Source of the DNA: Heliopora coerulea
Lineage: Eukaryota; Cnidaria; Anthozoa; Scleralcyonacea; Helioporidae
Assembly (NCBI GenBank): GCA_030142905.1
Contig: JASJOG010000176.1
Location: forward strand, 460,501-524,500
Length of the DNA stretch: 64,000 bases
Direction: 5' to 3'
Below the pieces are notes generated by a model, which was given only the letters and a program-made list of their open reading frames with translations, was not told the origin of the DNA and did not search any database. Every line of letters begins with the position of its first letter. Positions within the stretch are counted from its first letter, which is position 1. Both the position numbers and the translations under genes were made by a program. Shown piece by piece: positions 46,981-57,109 of the stretch.

Positions 46981-47235
46981 TGAATTCAGTAGATTCCACT
47001 AGGGACTGTATCTATCTTTTATTTCACTCTCTCCGTACGCTTCCTTCTGACTTCTCTTCACCTTACGAATACTTTACAACCTGCTTCGACGCTATCCACT
47101 GGACAAGTGCCAAGCCTAACCTTTAGGATCAAGGTCCAGGTTGACTTACTATAGTTCCTTTTTGTCCAGTATAATGACTAGTTGTTTACAACAGGTTCTT
47201 TGTTACTAATTTAATTAAAACTATTCTGCCACACA
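46981..47235 (-). mobile_element. Candidate 3' LTR of a BEL/Pao element
   Basis: On the minus strand a purine-rich GGTGGGGAG tract is followed by TGTGTGGCAGAATAG, and the unit could end at CTGAATTCA near 46981 (TG...CA). No second LTR is present for comparison, so the borders are tentative. It lies directly downstream of the integrase remnant. Confidence 0.4.
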
Positions 47236-47995
47236 CTCCCCACCTTGACGAGCACCGTTAGTCAATCATTCCTCTCATTTTCCAGTCTGCATCCAATGCT
47301 GCCGCTCTTCTCAGTCTCTTCTCTCTCTCACTGGTTTGTTCCGTTACTTTCTTTTTGTGCTCTCAGTTCATCCCGCCATTCTCTAGCTTCACTTCCAATG
47401 GGAAGAGTTTGTGCACCGGCCGATTTAAATGGTGTTCCTTTCCCTTCGAAATCACTCTAACCCTTGCACCTCTCGTTTCGCCATCCTTGCCCTTAACCAA
47501 TTCTTCCACCACTGCCATTTTCCAATTACTCCGTTTCTTGTTGTCTTCGTGAACAACAACAACATCTCCGACCTCCATGTTTAACTTCCCCACCTTTCTA
47601 CCTCGATGGAATTTCCTTAAATTTACCAAGTATTCTCTGCGCCACCTATTCCAGAAATGCCGTTTCTTGTCCGTCAGATACCGAAACCTCTTGTTACAAT
47701 CCGTGTCCTCATCTGTTTCCACATCCTCCTCTCCTTCCTCATCAAGCATAGTTTTCAGTCTCTTGCCGTAAGTCAGATGTGATAGAGTTAAGACCTCGTA
47801 ACCCACTTCACTGTACTCGTATGTCAGTGGCCTCTAATTTAACTTACCCTCAGTTTCCACTAAAGTGGTCAACAGCTCATCGTAAGTCAACTTTGCATTC
47901 TGAAGGACCTTTCTCAAACAGCGTTTTACACTCCTAACCATTCTTTCAAAGAAGCCCCCCCCCCCCCCCCCCCCCACCATGGTGCTCTTTCCAAA
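47236..47995 (-). pseudogene. BEL/Pao LTR retrotransposon integrase C-terminus (DUF5641-like)
   Basis: The minus strand reads [20 protein letters not shown] from the end of the integrase core, a stop within GKLN-RPLTY near 47835, then LSHLTYGKRLKTM. The DUF5641-type block follows with HFWNRWRREYLVNLRKFHR, VGDVVVVHEDNKKRSNWKMA and RPVHKLFPLEV, ending at 47363. The WWGG text just before FFERM has been replaced by an expanded poly-G run (plus-strand C run at about 47957-47977). The rest of Pol is absent. Confidence 0.75.
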
Positions 47996-48404
47996 TTGAA
48001 CCGTCAGTCTATCCTCGAGGTTTCCAAATTCTACTGTAATGTGTTCATTACGATTATTTCCTGCTGGGGATATGCAAGGAGAAAAGATTTAATGGAGAAA
48101 CGTGATTCTAAACTCATTTCACGTTGACACGATGGAGTGTCGGATTGCAGAAATGACAAGTTGGGTTTTTTACGTTATCATTCGAGTTTGAACATGTTCG
48201 TGTTCAGCCCGATTCAAATAAGAAACCACAGTGAAAACGGCAACAATAAGGTTATGTTGAACATTGGCAGAAAAATATGTTTTACGTCCGAAAGGAAAGG
48301 GGTAATTCTTTAAAACGGTTGGACAAGGGGGTGCATTCCATTGACCGCCCACCAAAATTTTGGGGTTGAACAAAGGAAAACATAAAGTAGTATTTCCTTA
48401 CTTT

Positions 48405-48863
48405 GGCCTTGTTTACATGAAGAGAAGTTGTCCCCGGTGGGAAGGGTAACAGCCTCCGAGTGACCCCGGGCGAGACGACTTTAAACACTATCTTTGTGAA
48501 TTGCAGAGACCCGTTTACATGAGAAATCGCAAAGTTGTCTCGGGGGGAAGGGTGATCCTGCAGGTAGGGTTACTCGCTTTGCAAGGTAGGGTCACCCCAG
48601 GAGGCGAGACAACTTTTTGCCATGTAAACACTTTGTCCCTCCTTGACTCGCCTGGGAGGGACGACTACAGATACAATGAGTATGCACGAAAATAGTTAAC
48701 TTTGATTTTCTCCAACTAAACACTTTCTAAAAGTTGACTCGGGGACTAGGGTAACCCTGCCACCAGGGACAACTTGTCTTCATGTAAACATTCGCTAAAA
48801 GTTGACTCGGTGATTAAGGGACCCACCCCCGCCAAGGGCAACTTCTCTCGATGTAAACAGGGC
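48405..48863. mobile_element. MITE-like element with 25-bp inverted ends and internal reiterations
   Basis: Left end GGCCTTGTTTACATGAAGAG and right end CTCTCGATGTAAACAGGGC are inverted. The GTTTACATG...AAGTTGTC motif recurs inside in both orientations (near 48510, 48625, 48720, 48780), so the element is built from several copies of its own end. No coding capacity. Confidence 0.65.
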
Positions 48864-48869
48864 ATTTGA

Positions 48870-49311
48870 CTGTATATGAATTAAAATATCATGAAGCAAT
48901 GAACCATTTGTTAACCTGGCCGCAGGCCTAAAAATATCGAGGTGCTTAGCCCCTCAACAGGACTAGGGAGCTCTAGCCCCCTAGTTTCCCCATATTCCGT
49001 CATCTTTGATATCTAGTTCAAAATCATAGTCATACTATGAGTTTGAATCGTACACCGAACATACAATATGTTTTAACAAATCATCCTTTCATGTCGCACG
49101 AGCATTTCCTCTTCCCTTCGCCCGCAAGACACTCATCTCCTTCAAAACCCCTTCTAAAGGAACTTTCTTTACAGTCAAGCCTAGGAAAAGCCTGGTCGGT
49201 TGGAGTTTCCACCGTCGGAGAAGCTTCTTGATAAATATTTGAAGTTTTAAAGAATCAGTATATTCACTTTCTGCATGAAAGAGGAAAAAATCGACGATCA
49301 TAATGAAAATA
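48870..49311. other. Gene-free stretch, nothing recognised
   Basis: Short frames only. No recognisable repeat ends between the MITE-like element and the pogo-like element. Confidence 0.4.
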
Positions 49312-49941
49312 CAGTTGAACCTCTCTACAACGGCCACGTTGGGACAGAGTTCAGTGGCCGTTGTTGGGTGGTAGGATTGTAATATGACACTGCAGAATTT
49401 ATTCCATTTATAACACTCAATTCTTAGCAATAGATATAGATAAAAGATTCAAATGGTTTACAAACTCGACCATCAATAAAAAAGATAATAAAAATACAGT
49501 AAAAGCACGTGCACTTTTTTCTATTTTTCAGAGCATACGATTCTTGTCATTGTTTATTTTTGGATACAAAACAAAATACAGTGAGTGTAATGTACTGAAC
49601 AAGTTTGGTACCCAACAATAGGCTGTTCTAGCGATTGTTCAAGTGTCTGAGCACGACAAAGATCAAGTTGAAATCAATTCTCGTGACCTTCTCCTGAGAT
49701 AACAATAATACTGTAGTTTGTTTGCGGTGTACCATGAGTTGATAAACTGTCTGTTGTACAGAGGTTATTTCGAAGATCGGATATATTTTGCTGGCCGTTG
49801 TCGCTGTCGAGAGGTGGCCGGCCGTTATGGGGAGGTTTCAATGAGAGTAAATGTGTGGACTGTCTGCCGCGATGAAAAACCGTGGCCGTTCCCTAGAGGT
49901 GGCCGTTACAGGGAGGTGGCCGTTAGTGAGTTCGTGAACTG
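49312..49941. mobile_element. Second pogo-like non-autonomous element
   Basis: Left end CAGTTGAACCTCTCTACAAC, then GGCCACG. The right side has GTGGCCGTTA...GAACTG with several extra GTGGCCGTT copies near 49800-49925. The ends match imperfectly as inverted repeats, and TA lies before the left CAG. It resembles the element at 41948 in its CAGT...GGCCGTT termini but is a different family. No transposase is visible. Confidence 0.5.
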
Positions 49942-50157
49942 ACTTGCGATGGAACGATCAGTAGACATCAATCTGATTGTTTACATCTTAGCTCTTAACC
50001 ACCGTGTAGGGTTGCATATGACCTTACTTTTGTCGTTCTAGTTTTCAACCGTCTCATTTCAACAAATCAAGCAAAAAGGCCCAAATTTCAAGTTTTTAGA
50101 TATAACATTGTTAAAACGACTTCCCAGACAAGCGAGCAATAGGAGACTCCGTCTCTT

Positions 50158-50360
50158 CTCTTCCCCTTACCCCTCCCCCTCCCCTCCCCTCCCCTCCCCT
50201 CCCCTTCCCCTTCCCTCCCCTTCCCCTTCCCCTTCCCCTCCCCTCCCCTCCCCTCCCCCTCCCCCTCCCCCTCCCCTCCCCCTCCCCTCCCCTCCCCCTC
50301 CCCTCCCCCTCCCTTCCCCCGCCCCCTCCCCTCCCCTCCCCTCCCCCTCCCCTCCCCCTT
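50158..50360 (-). repeat. CCCCT/CCCTC array (G-rich on the minus strand)
   Basis: Roughly 200 bp of irregular CCCCT and CCCCCT units, ending 86 bp before the start codon of the J-domain gene. The minus strand has dozens of GGGG runs spaced by one or two bases, which suits G-quadruplex formation. It may lie in the promoter or 5' intron of that gene. Confidence 0.92.
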
Positions 50361-50410
50361 AGATATAAGCAACTACGGGTGATAAGAAACACGACGAATT
50401 CGTTGATGTC

Positions 50411-50418
50411 TTTTTCAG
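50411..50418 (+). promoter_or_regulatory. Possible 3' splice acceptor upstream of the J-domain gene start
   Basis: TTTTTCAG lies 27 bp before the ATG at 50446. A non-coding first exon spliced here would explain an otherwise intronless coding region. Unproven. Confidence 0.3.
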
Positions 50419-50445
50419 GACGGAAAAAAAAAGAGTGAAAAACCA

Positions 50446-53148
50446 ATGGATCGTTCAATGTTGGTAGACAATGAAACAGATGACGCTTCGCTCACACTTT
50501 ATATCTACAGTTCCGGGGATCCTTTATGTAGGTTGTCTTACTCATCGAAGATCATCAATGCTGGAGGCAAATACCTTTATCGCTGCAAAAGTTCCTTCAA
50601 ATTTCAGATTAAAGCAAAAGCAGATAAAAAAAAGATGAAAATCCTTTGCTCAACAAGAAAGTGGGAAAAGGACACATTGTTTAAAGTGACGGGCTCTTAT
50701 AACGATCCAAAGGTCGAAGAAAACGATTTGTCGGAATATCCTCAGGAAAAACAACTGTGCGTAAGGAGAGAAAACATGGAAAATGAAATTTCTGTAGATT
50801 GCGGGCGCAATCTGTATGAAATTTTACAGCTTAACATGAAAGAAGTTCGTGAGAAAAAGTTAGAAGAGCAGAATGAGATGATCAAAAAGGCGTATCACCG
50901 GGAGATCCGTCGATGGCATCCTGACCGAAATCAAGAGGCTGTCGATGATCACATCTGCGGAGAAATCATTATGGCTTACAATATCCTTCGTGATCCCGAG
51001 AAACGTGCAAGATATAATAACGAGGCCGATTACAACAACGGATGGTTGTCAAAATCTCGATGGAAGTCAATATTTTGGCCTGATTGCCACACCAAAGAGC
51101 GAAAGAAAAAGTATAGAAAGAGGATGTGCCTAATGGCTCTATCAACTGGACTAGTCATCGGTGGTACGGTTTTAACCGTGCTCACAGCTGGGATGGCTGC
51201 ACCTGTGGCCATTAGTTGCACAGTTGCAGCGGGGGCACTCATTGGCGGAGGCGTTCAAAGTGGACTTCGGACAATCAGTCGTGAATCCATCAAAGATGGC
51301 TGTGACTTTATAAAATATTTGATGAGTTTGGGCATCGGTGCTACTGGAGGAGCCGCGCTTGGAGGTGCGGGGGCTGGCATAACTGGGGTACTTGGGGGCG
51401 TTGGAAATGCTGTTGTTCAGTACCTGTCTGGTGGTGCAGCGACAGGAGCTGCCGGTGGGGTAATTTCATCAGTGTCCAGAGATATCGACAGAATGCTTGT
51501 AAGCGGGAAAGATGTTTCATGGAAAGAATTTCTTTGCCATGCGGTTGCAGGAGGGTTAGTCGGAGGAGTGGTAGGCCTGGCTGGAGGTGCAGTGACATAT
51601 CGTATGTTAGGTTCCACTATGGCGGCCACAGCTGGAAGTGTTGACGAAAAAGCATTGGAGCGGTTGGCGTTAAAAGTACTTGGTATAAAGCAAGTACGAG
51701 CTCTGACAGAAGGTGTTTCAGGTGGCGTGCTGGAAACTGCTGTAGTTTTTGTCGAAGAGCGCCTTGATGACTCTGTAGAAAATAGATCCCTGAAAGATCA
51801 TGCCTGTGACATGATTAAGAACACTGCAATACCTGTGATTAAGCGGGGAGGTAAATCATTGATGGCTTATGTGGTTAAAAAGGATGATGGCTTCACGAAG
51901 AAGAAAGATTCGGATTCCACGTTGAACGAGGACGATGAGAACAAGGGAACAAACGAGGGCGAGAAAAGTGGGGAAAGCATTGATGAAAAAAGTTACGGGT
52001 CGGAAAACGGAGAAGAGAAACAGTTTACGAACAAGGGAAAGTACAAAGGTTTAGGTTTCGTCTCAGAAGAATCGAAGGAGGATGAGCCCGGACAGGGAGA
52101 ACGCGAACAGGATCAACCGGAACAGGATGAAGCCGAACAGGATGAAGCCGAACAGGATGAAGCCGAACAGGATGAAGCCGAACAGGATGAACCTAAACAG
52201 TATGAACCTAAACAGGATGAACCTAAACAGGATGAACGTAAACAGTATGAACCTAAACAGGATGAAGCCGAACAGGATGAACCTAAACAGTATGAACCTA
52301 AACAGGATGAACCTAAACAGGATGAACGTAAACAGTATGAACCTAAACAGGATGAAGCCGAACAGGATGAACCTAAACAGTATGAACCTAAACAGGATGA
52401 ACCTAAACAGGATGAACGTAAACAGTATGAACCTAAACAGGATGAAGCCGAACAGGATGAACCTAAACAGTATGAACCTAAACAGGATGAACCTAAACAG
52501 GATGAACGTAAACAGTATGAACCTAAACAGGATGAAGCCGAACAGGATGAACCTAAACAGTATGAACCTAAACAGGATGAACCTAAACAGGATGAACGTA
52601 AACAGTATGAACCTAAACAGGATGAAGCCGAACAGGATGAAGCCGAACAGGATGAACCTGAACAGGATGAAACCGAACAGGATGAACCTAATCAGGATGC
52701 AAGGAATGATAAGAAGGATCCTCCAAGCCGAGATGGTCCAAGCACTGAAGAAGAAAATAATGAATTTAATGAAGCACAGTGTAACTTACCTTTCAGTAGA
52801 ATTCGCTACATTTCTAAGGGGCTTTGGAAGTCAAAAATGATTGTTGAGTATGTAAATGACCGAGGAAAAAAGGTACAGACGGAAGTGAGTGGTTCTGGTC
52901 AGTCAATCAGGTTACCAGAGAAAGCAAGACACGTTCAAGTAAGGTTTCAAGTCATGAGGTTTGTTGGCGTTTGGTGTGATGTGAAGAAGTATGACCGCTT
53001 CAAGAATCGTTGGTGTAAACCTAATGAAAGACATACCTTCAAATACAAAACGCCAGTCAAACGCACTTTTACCATTGGTGGTCCTCTGTATTATGAAGCT
53101 GTTATGAAGGTAACAGGTGAATTTTATGACGAGCTACATGAAATGTAA
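50446..53148 (+). CDS. J-domain protein with glycine-rich hydrophobic segment and charged pentapeptide repeats, 900 residues
   Basis: Not recognised as a named family. Single open coding exon. Residues 10-100 form a compact Lys/Cys-containing region ending near LFKVTGSY. Residues 122-190 are a J domain (LYEILQL, then IRRWHPDRNQ with HPD at 158-160, and AYNILRDPEKRARYN), so contact with an Hsp70 is expected. Residues 227-400 are Gly/Ala-rich and hydrophobic, with GxxxG-like spacing (LSTGLVIGGTVL, GATGGAALGGAGAGITG, AGGLVGGVVGLAGG). They could form several membrane helices or a glycine zipper. Residues 470-555 are acidic and low-complexity. Residues 555-750 are pentapeptides such as DEPKQ, YEPKQ, DERKQ and DEAEQ. 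Residues 780-900 are a conserved-looking domain with VGVWCDVKKYDRFKNRWCKP and MKVTGEFYDE. It lies alone among transposons; codons are used evenly with no breaks. Function unknown. Confidence 0.85.
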   Translation: MDRSMLVDNETDDASLTLYIYSSGDPLCRLSYSSKIINAGGKYLYRCKSSFKFQIKAKADKKKMKILCSTRKWEKDTLFKVTGSYNDPKVEENDLSEYPQEKQLCVRRENMENEISVDCGRNLYEILQLNMKEVREKKLEEQNEMIKKAYHREIRRWHPDRNQEAVDDHICGEIIMAYNILRDPEKRARYNNEADYNNGWLSKSRWKSIFWPDCHTKERKKKYRKRMCLMALSTGLVIGGTVLTVLTAGMAAPVAISCTVAAGALIGGGVQSGLRTISRESIKDGCDFIKYLMSLGIGATGGAALGGAGAGITGVLGGVGNAVVQYLSGGAATGAAGGVISSVSRDIDRMLVSGKDVSWKEFLCHAVAGGLVGGVVGLAGGAVTYRMLGSTMAATAGSVDEKALERLALKVLGIKQVRALTEGVSGGVLETAVVFVEERLDDSVENRSLKDHACDMIKNTAIPVIKRGGKSLMAYVVKKDDGFTKKKDSDSTLNEDDENKGTNEGEKSGESIDEKSYGSENGEEKQFTNKGKYKGLGFVSEESKEDEPGQGEREQDQPEQDEAEQDEAEQDEAEQDEAEQDEPKQYEPKQDEPKQDERKQYEPKQDEAEQDEPKQYEPKQDEPKQDERKQYEPKQDEAEQDEPKQYEPKQDEPKQDERKQYEPKQDEAEQDEPKQYEPKQDEPKQDERKQYEPKQDEAEQDEPKQYEPKQDEPKQDERKQYEPKQDEAEQDEAEQDEPEQDETEQDEPNQDARNDKKDPPSRDGPSTEEENNEFNEAQCNLPFSRIRYISKGLWKSKMIVEYVNDRGKKVQTEVSGSGQSIRLPEKARHVQVRFQVMRFVGVWCDVKKYDRFKNRWCKPNERHTFKYKTPVKRTFTIGGPLYYEAVMKVTGEFYDELHEM
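52108..52694 (+). repeat. 15-bp tandem array organised in 90-bp higher-order units inside the J-domain gene
   Basis: The basic unit is GATGAACCTAAACAG and variants. From 52201 six variants recur in fixed order as a 90-bp unit encoding 30 residues (YEPKQ, DEPKQ, DERKQ, YEPKQ, DEAEQ, DEPKQ). There are four full units and a partial fifth, with essentially no base differences between units. Flanking single units are less regular. Confidence 0.95.
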
Positions 53149-53369
53149 ACCTAGTTCTGAGGACGAATTAGTACGGAACGTCAAACATCTCGCGTTTTTG
53201 TTGTTATCAGAGTTACAGTAAACTGTTATCCATGGAATTATTGCGAACTTAGTCAGATCTTTCGTATACTCCAGCTATTAACTTCTATCCGTCTATCATT
53301 TATAATGTTAAAGAGCAATTATTAACTGTACGTTGCACTTTAATTCGTACGATTTTAAACTGGGTAATC

Positions 53370-53375
53370 AATAAA
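53370..53375 (+). terminator. Polyadenylation signal of the J-domain gene
   Basis: AATAAA 222 bp downstream of the stop codon is the first canonical hexamer. A likely transcript end. Confidence 0.5.
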
Positions 53376-54240
53376 TACAGACGGCTTTGCGCATTTCTAC
53401 TGAGTTTTACAAAAAAACAAGTGTCTCAGGTAGGCTGTCATTTTTTTTTCTTTGTCTCCACATCCAGAGACATTGCTATTCGGATGACTTCAGAAAAATT
53501 TGAAAAACCTTGCATGAGCCTCGGACACACGTGCAACAGTGCAAATATTGCTTAAAATCCTGAATGATTTAATTGATTGCAAAATTTAACAAAAAGAAAC
53601 GAATGAAGTTATAGGTTTGTGAAATTTTGTCACTAAATATATTCTGACCTGACTTTTTCTTTAACACTGGTTAATGCTAATGGTGCTTGCTGTCTTAAAA
53701 TCTCATCCTTGTCTTTGATATTTAGTAATAGTTGCAACAATGCGTGCAATGCTGCAGCTGATGTCACGCTGCATAAATCACAAACTGAAAATAGTTCAGT
53801 GTTTCTATGGCATTATTGAAACACGAATGACGTCATGAGCAAAACCATTTGTCACTAAGGTGATGTCGTGATGTCAGGCCTAAAGGCTAGCAAAGAACTG
53901 TCGCTTTTTGCCTGTCGTTTTTACATCCTGCTTTTTACCGGTAATTACCGTCCTGACATGTAAGTAGATATAGCTTATAGATATATAGATACTTTCGTCA
54001 CCAACTACCACTTCCTGTTGTATGTACGAAATGGATGTGCTTGTCTTTTGTGGATATTCAGTCTGATGATGACTTTGAAATAAAATTGAAATATTGTTTA
54101 AATTCTTTCTCTTGATTTATAACTTGAATCTTGAGTTTTCAAGATAACTTTCCTTTTCGGAATTTGTTGAAGTTGTCGGCTGGTGATGTTTTTTAATAAA
54201 AAAGTTTCTAAAAGTCCAACCGTGTGGTTGAAAGAATGGA
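53376..54240. other. Gene-free stretch with a possible Penelope-type end near 54060
   Basis: No gene seen. At 54062-54095 the text CTGATGATGACTTTGAAAT, then AAAATTGAAATATTG, resembles the stem-bearing ends described for other Penelope-type termini, but no partner arm was found. Confidence 0.35.
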
Positions 54241-54242
54241 AT

Positions 54243-55250
54243 CATGTTAAGAATAGTCCTCCCCCATAAGTCTTGATGTACTGAACTGAACACCCATGTC
54301 AAGAATAATTGTCGCGAATGCTTACCTCCGCTAAGCTGTACTTCTCGCCAGATCACAGAGTTTAGAGGTTTTAAAGATTTATTTCACTTTTTGAAAGAAT
54401 ATTTCACACTCTCCCTCCCCGTTGCACTGAAAAACTACCCCTGAACTTGCTCACAGTCCACATACCACCCCCCCCCCTTTGCTTTTATTCCATTGGCTAT
54501 ATGCTACAATCTAATTAATCCTGTTAACCAGTTCATGAGGGCACGTGTTCCCAATCAATCGTCGCCTAAGTTAACAATGCTTCAATGACGCTACGGATAA
54601 AGTCAACTAAAACCCTATCACTCGCAACTACTGTTACCCCAGTCTCCGACATAATCTCCCCTCATATCTATGTTAAAATATAAAATATGAACACAGCACA
54701 AGACAAAATTTAAAGAGTATCGTTTTGCTATTATATTTTTTAATATTCGGCGGTTTTAAAATTTTGGCTTTTAACATAACCATTCTAAACTTGGTACTGG
54801 CGAGAGAAATTTCCGTCAAGGTGGCCAAGAAATGATCACTCCAGCACGCTTTCTCCGCATAAATTCGCCATGGTATCTGGAGAGTAATTCCCTTTTCAGG
54901 ATAAACGATAATAGAAGTTTCGAAAGGCCTTTAAAAAAACAGCTGACTCATCCTCTGTTGAACCCAGAGAACGCATCGATGTTGTCAACACGTATCCATC
55001 GCTTGTAGAAGACTGTGGCAAATGCGGATTTATTTATGTTAGATATTTCGACAACCTTTTCGAAACAACTTGTAAACATTTTTGAATTGCCGAAAATTAG
55101 CCAAAGAAAATGTTTAGACAGCCTTGTCAAAACAATTTGTAAACGTGTTTGCATTGCTGACGAAAATGGGGGGATTATTCTAAACAATTTTTTCCATGTT
55201 CAGAATAGTCCTCCTCAAGGGGGCCGGGGGGGGGACTATTCTTAACATGA
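54243..55250. mobile_element. 1-kb element with inverted ends TGTTAAGAATAGTCC
   Basis: Left CATGTTAAGAATAGTCCTCC and right GGACTATTCTTAACATG are inverse complements. A further inward copy (CATGTTCAGAATAGTCCTCC at 55196-55215) makes a hairpin with the right end. The interior has only short frames. Class not determined; probably a non-autonomous DNA transposon. Confidence 0.6.
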
Positions 55251-56575
55251 CCCTACAAATGGACCAACGTAAACAGAAATGCATATGATTTTTTATGTTA
55301 TTAGAAACAAGATTTAATTTTGAAAAAACAATCCGAAAAGAAAGTAAATTTCTTTACAATGAAACGATTCCATGGCCCAAAGGAAAATAGTTTTAACAAC
55401 GAATCAATTTTATAGAAAATCGTTTGCCTTAACTTTGCAATAAGCAAGCTATCTGAGTAACGGTACACTCCGTGGAGATTAACACGTAAACCAAGCCTAA
55501 TTCACTTTACTTTTAAAACCTCTATTCTGCATGGTGTTAACTGAAACATATTGGTATGGTACTTCTATTTTCAGATATAACAATTCTCTACACTACGTCA
55601 TCATGCATTTCAAAGCGGTTGATAAGTGCTCTGATTTGCTCTGAGTAAAACATCATGGAATAATAGAAACCTTTAGGCTGTGTGTACTTCAAAGCTTACC
55701 TAAATTTGTGAAAAAATAAGAAATTAAATGCTTGCACGCACTATTGAATTAAATAAGCGTGTTTTGAAATGAAGATGCTGACTTGTTTATAACGAAACAA
55801 AATCAAGTCCTAACCCGTAATATAGCAATACCCCGAAAGTCGCGGCCAATTTCGACTCCCTTTGCATTTGGACGCTCGGGGAGTCAAAATCAGATAGATT
55901 ATCATTCAGAAGAATATAAGATTCTAGTTGTAATAATTCTACTTTGGAATAAAGTAAAAATATTAAATTAAAAAAGGAATTATCAGCAACTTATACATCA
56001 AACAAAAACGCTGACCTTTCAGATTGTAATCAAAGATATCTAATTAGAATTGCGTTGATTTAAGATCAGGTTAGACTGAAAAAGTTGACTTTGTGGCACT
56101 TTTGATTCGTTAAAATTGAAGTTTTAGGTTGCTTCGGTTAACCAAAACAGCACCATTTCCATGAGAATAACGTCTGAATGCTGTCACATGCAAATGTTAC
56201 ACTAGAATGCTGTAATAGGCGAAGAACTTGAGACAGTATAGAGCTAGAGGTCAATGGCTTATCCTTTGTAGGGAATGTCGACCACTAATGCCTGACCAAT
56301 AACGCTTCAAAAATAACCTAGAACTTTGGGGTTCTTCAAATACAGATTTTTAAATAAAACAATTGATTTAAAACATAACGAAGAGATACTATTTTTTCAT
56401 CACCAGAATGTATTTCTTCCACATGTGCAACATATAATGGTTAATTATGAACTAACTAATTTTCTGCCGTTCAATTTGTGGGAGACGAGAGGGGGTCAAG
56501 CCTCCTGAGTGGTGGGCGCTAGCCCCTTGCCCCCCTCTGGTTACACCCTTGGTAATTAGCCGCAAAACTACAAAA
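55251..56575. other. Gene-free stretch, nothing recognised
   Basis: AT-rich with no frame over 62 residues that resembles a known protein. A short C-rich phrase near 56510-56540 (CTAGCCCCTTGCCCCCC) recalls similar text near 48950-48980. Confidence 0.4.
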
Positions 56576-56576
56576 C

Positions 56577-56780
56577 GTCAAAAGACACTAGTTTGTAGTT
56601 GTGTGGTATTTGTACTGTTTTCAGGTTTTTAATGAAGGTTTCGGTCGATTGTAGTCTAAGTTGTGACTTGTTGGTTAGTGGTTGCAGTATAGTTGTTAAG
56701 TATTTGAAAAGTTCGTAAGTGGGTGACCCACAGAATAGGGACCTTAAGATTTCAAGACGCGCTCATCTACTACGCGGGCG
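56577..56780 (-). mobile_element. Inverted fragment of the Penelope-like element at 57551-59640
   Basis: Inverse complement of roughly 58040-58227 (GACTTGTTGGTTAGTGGTTG matches CAACCACTAACCAACAAGTC) joined to inverse text matching 57551-57600 (GGGACCTTAAGATTT). It again shows a Penelope copy accompanied by an inverted partial copy. Confidence 0.75.
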
Positions 56781-57109
56781 TGATTGATCATGTAACCACT
56801 GAGCAGGCGCGTGGGTCGTAAAAAATTTGTCAAGCCTCTGCGACGCAGCGTTTTAGCATCTTCTGGCGTCGTCGTAGATTAGACCTCGGACGCTGTTTAC
56901 ATCTTTCGTTACAATGTAAGTTTCATCATTTCTTTTCTTACTTTTATGCCTTGAATTTGTTATGCAATGTTGTATCGTTAAATTATTGATGAAAAGAACC
57001 TAAATGTAATCTAACTTCATGGTTTTCACTAGTTCTATCACGTATAACCTGAGGATCAGCAAACATGTCTGCCACACAGTCACCTCTGTCCGCTTCAAAT
57101 ACTGTAAAT

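Noticed and set aside
50088..50458. Gly/Arg/Glu-rich and Pro/Ser-rich frames upstream of the J-domain gene
   Set aside because: Translations of the CCCCT array on both strands; no coding signal.
52108..52694. CRISPR-like or satellite array
   Set aside because: The repeats are contiguous without spacers and lie inside a coding frame in an animal genome.
52082..52840. 252-codon frame (MKPNRMNLNRM repeats) overlapping the J-domain gene
   Set aside because: It is the +1 frame of a 15-bp repeat, open only because the unit is a multiple of three. The main frame has folded domains on both sides.
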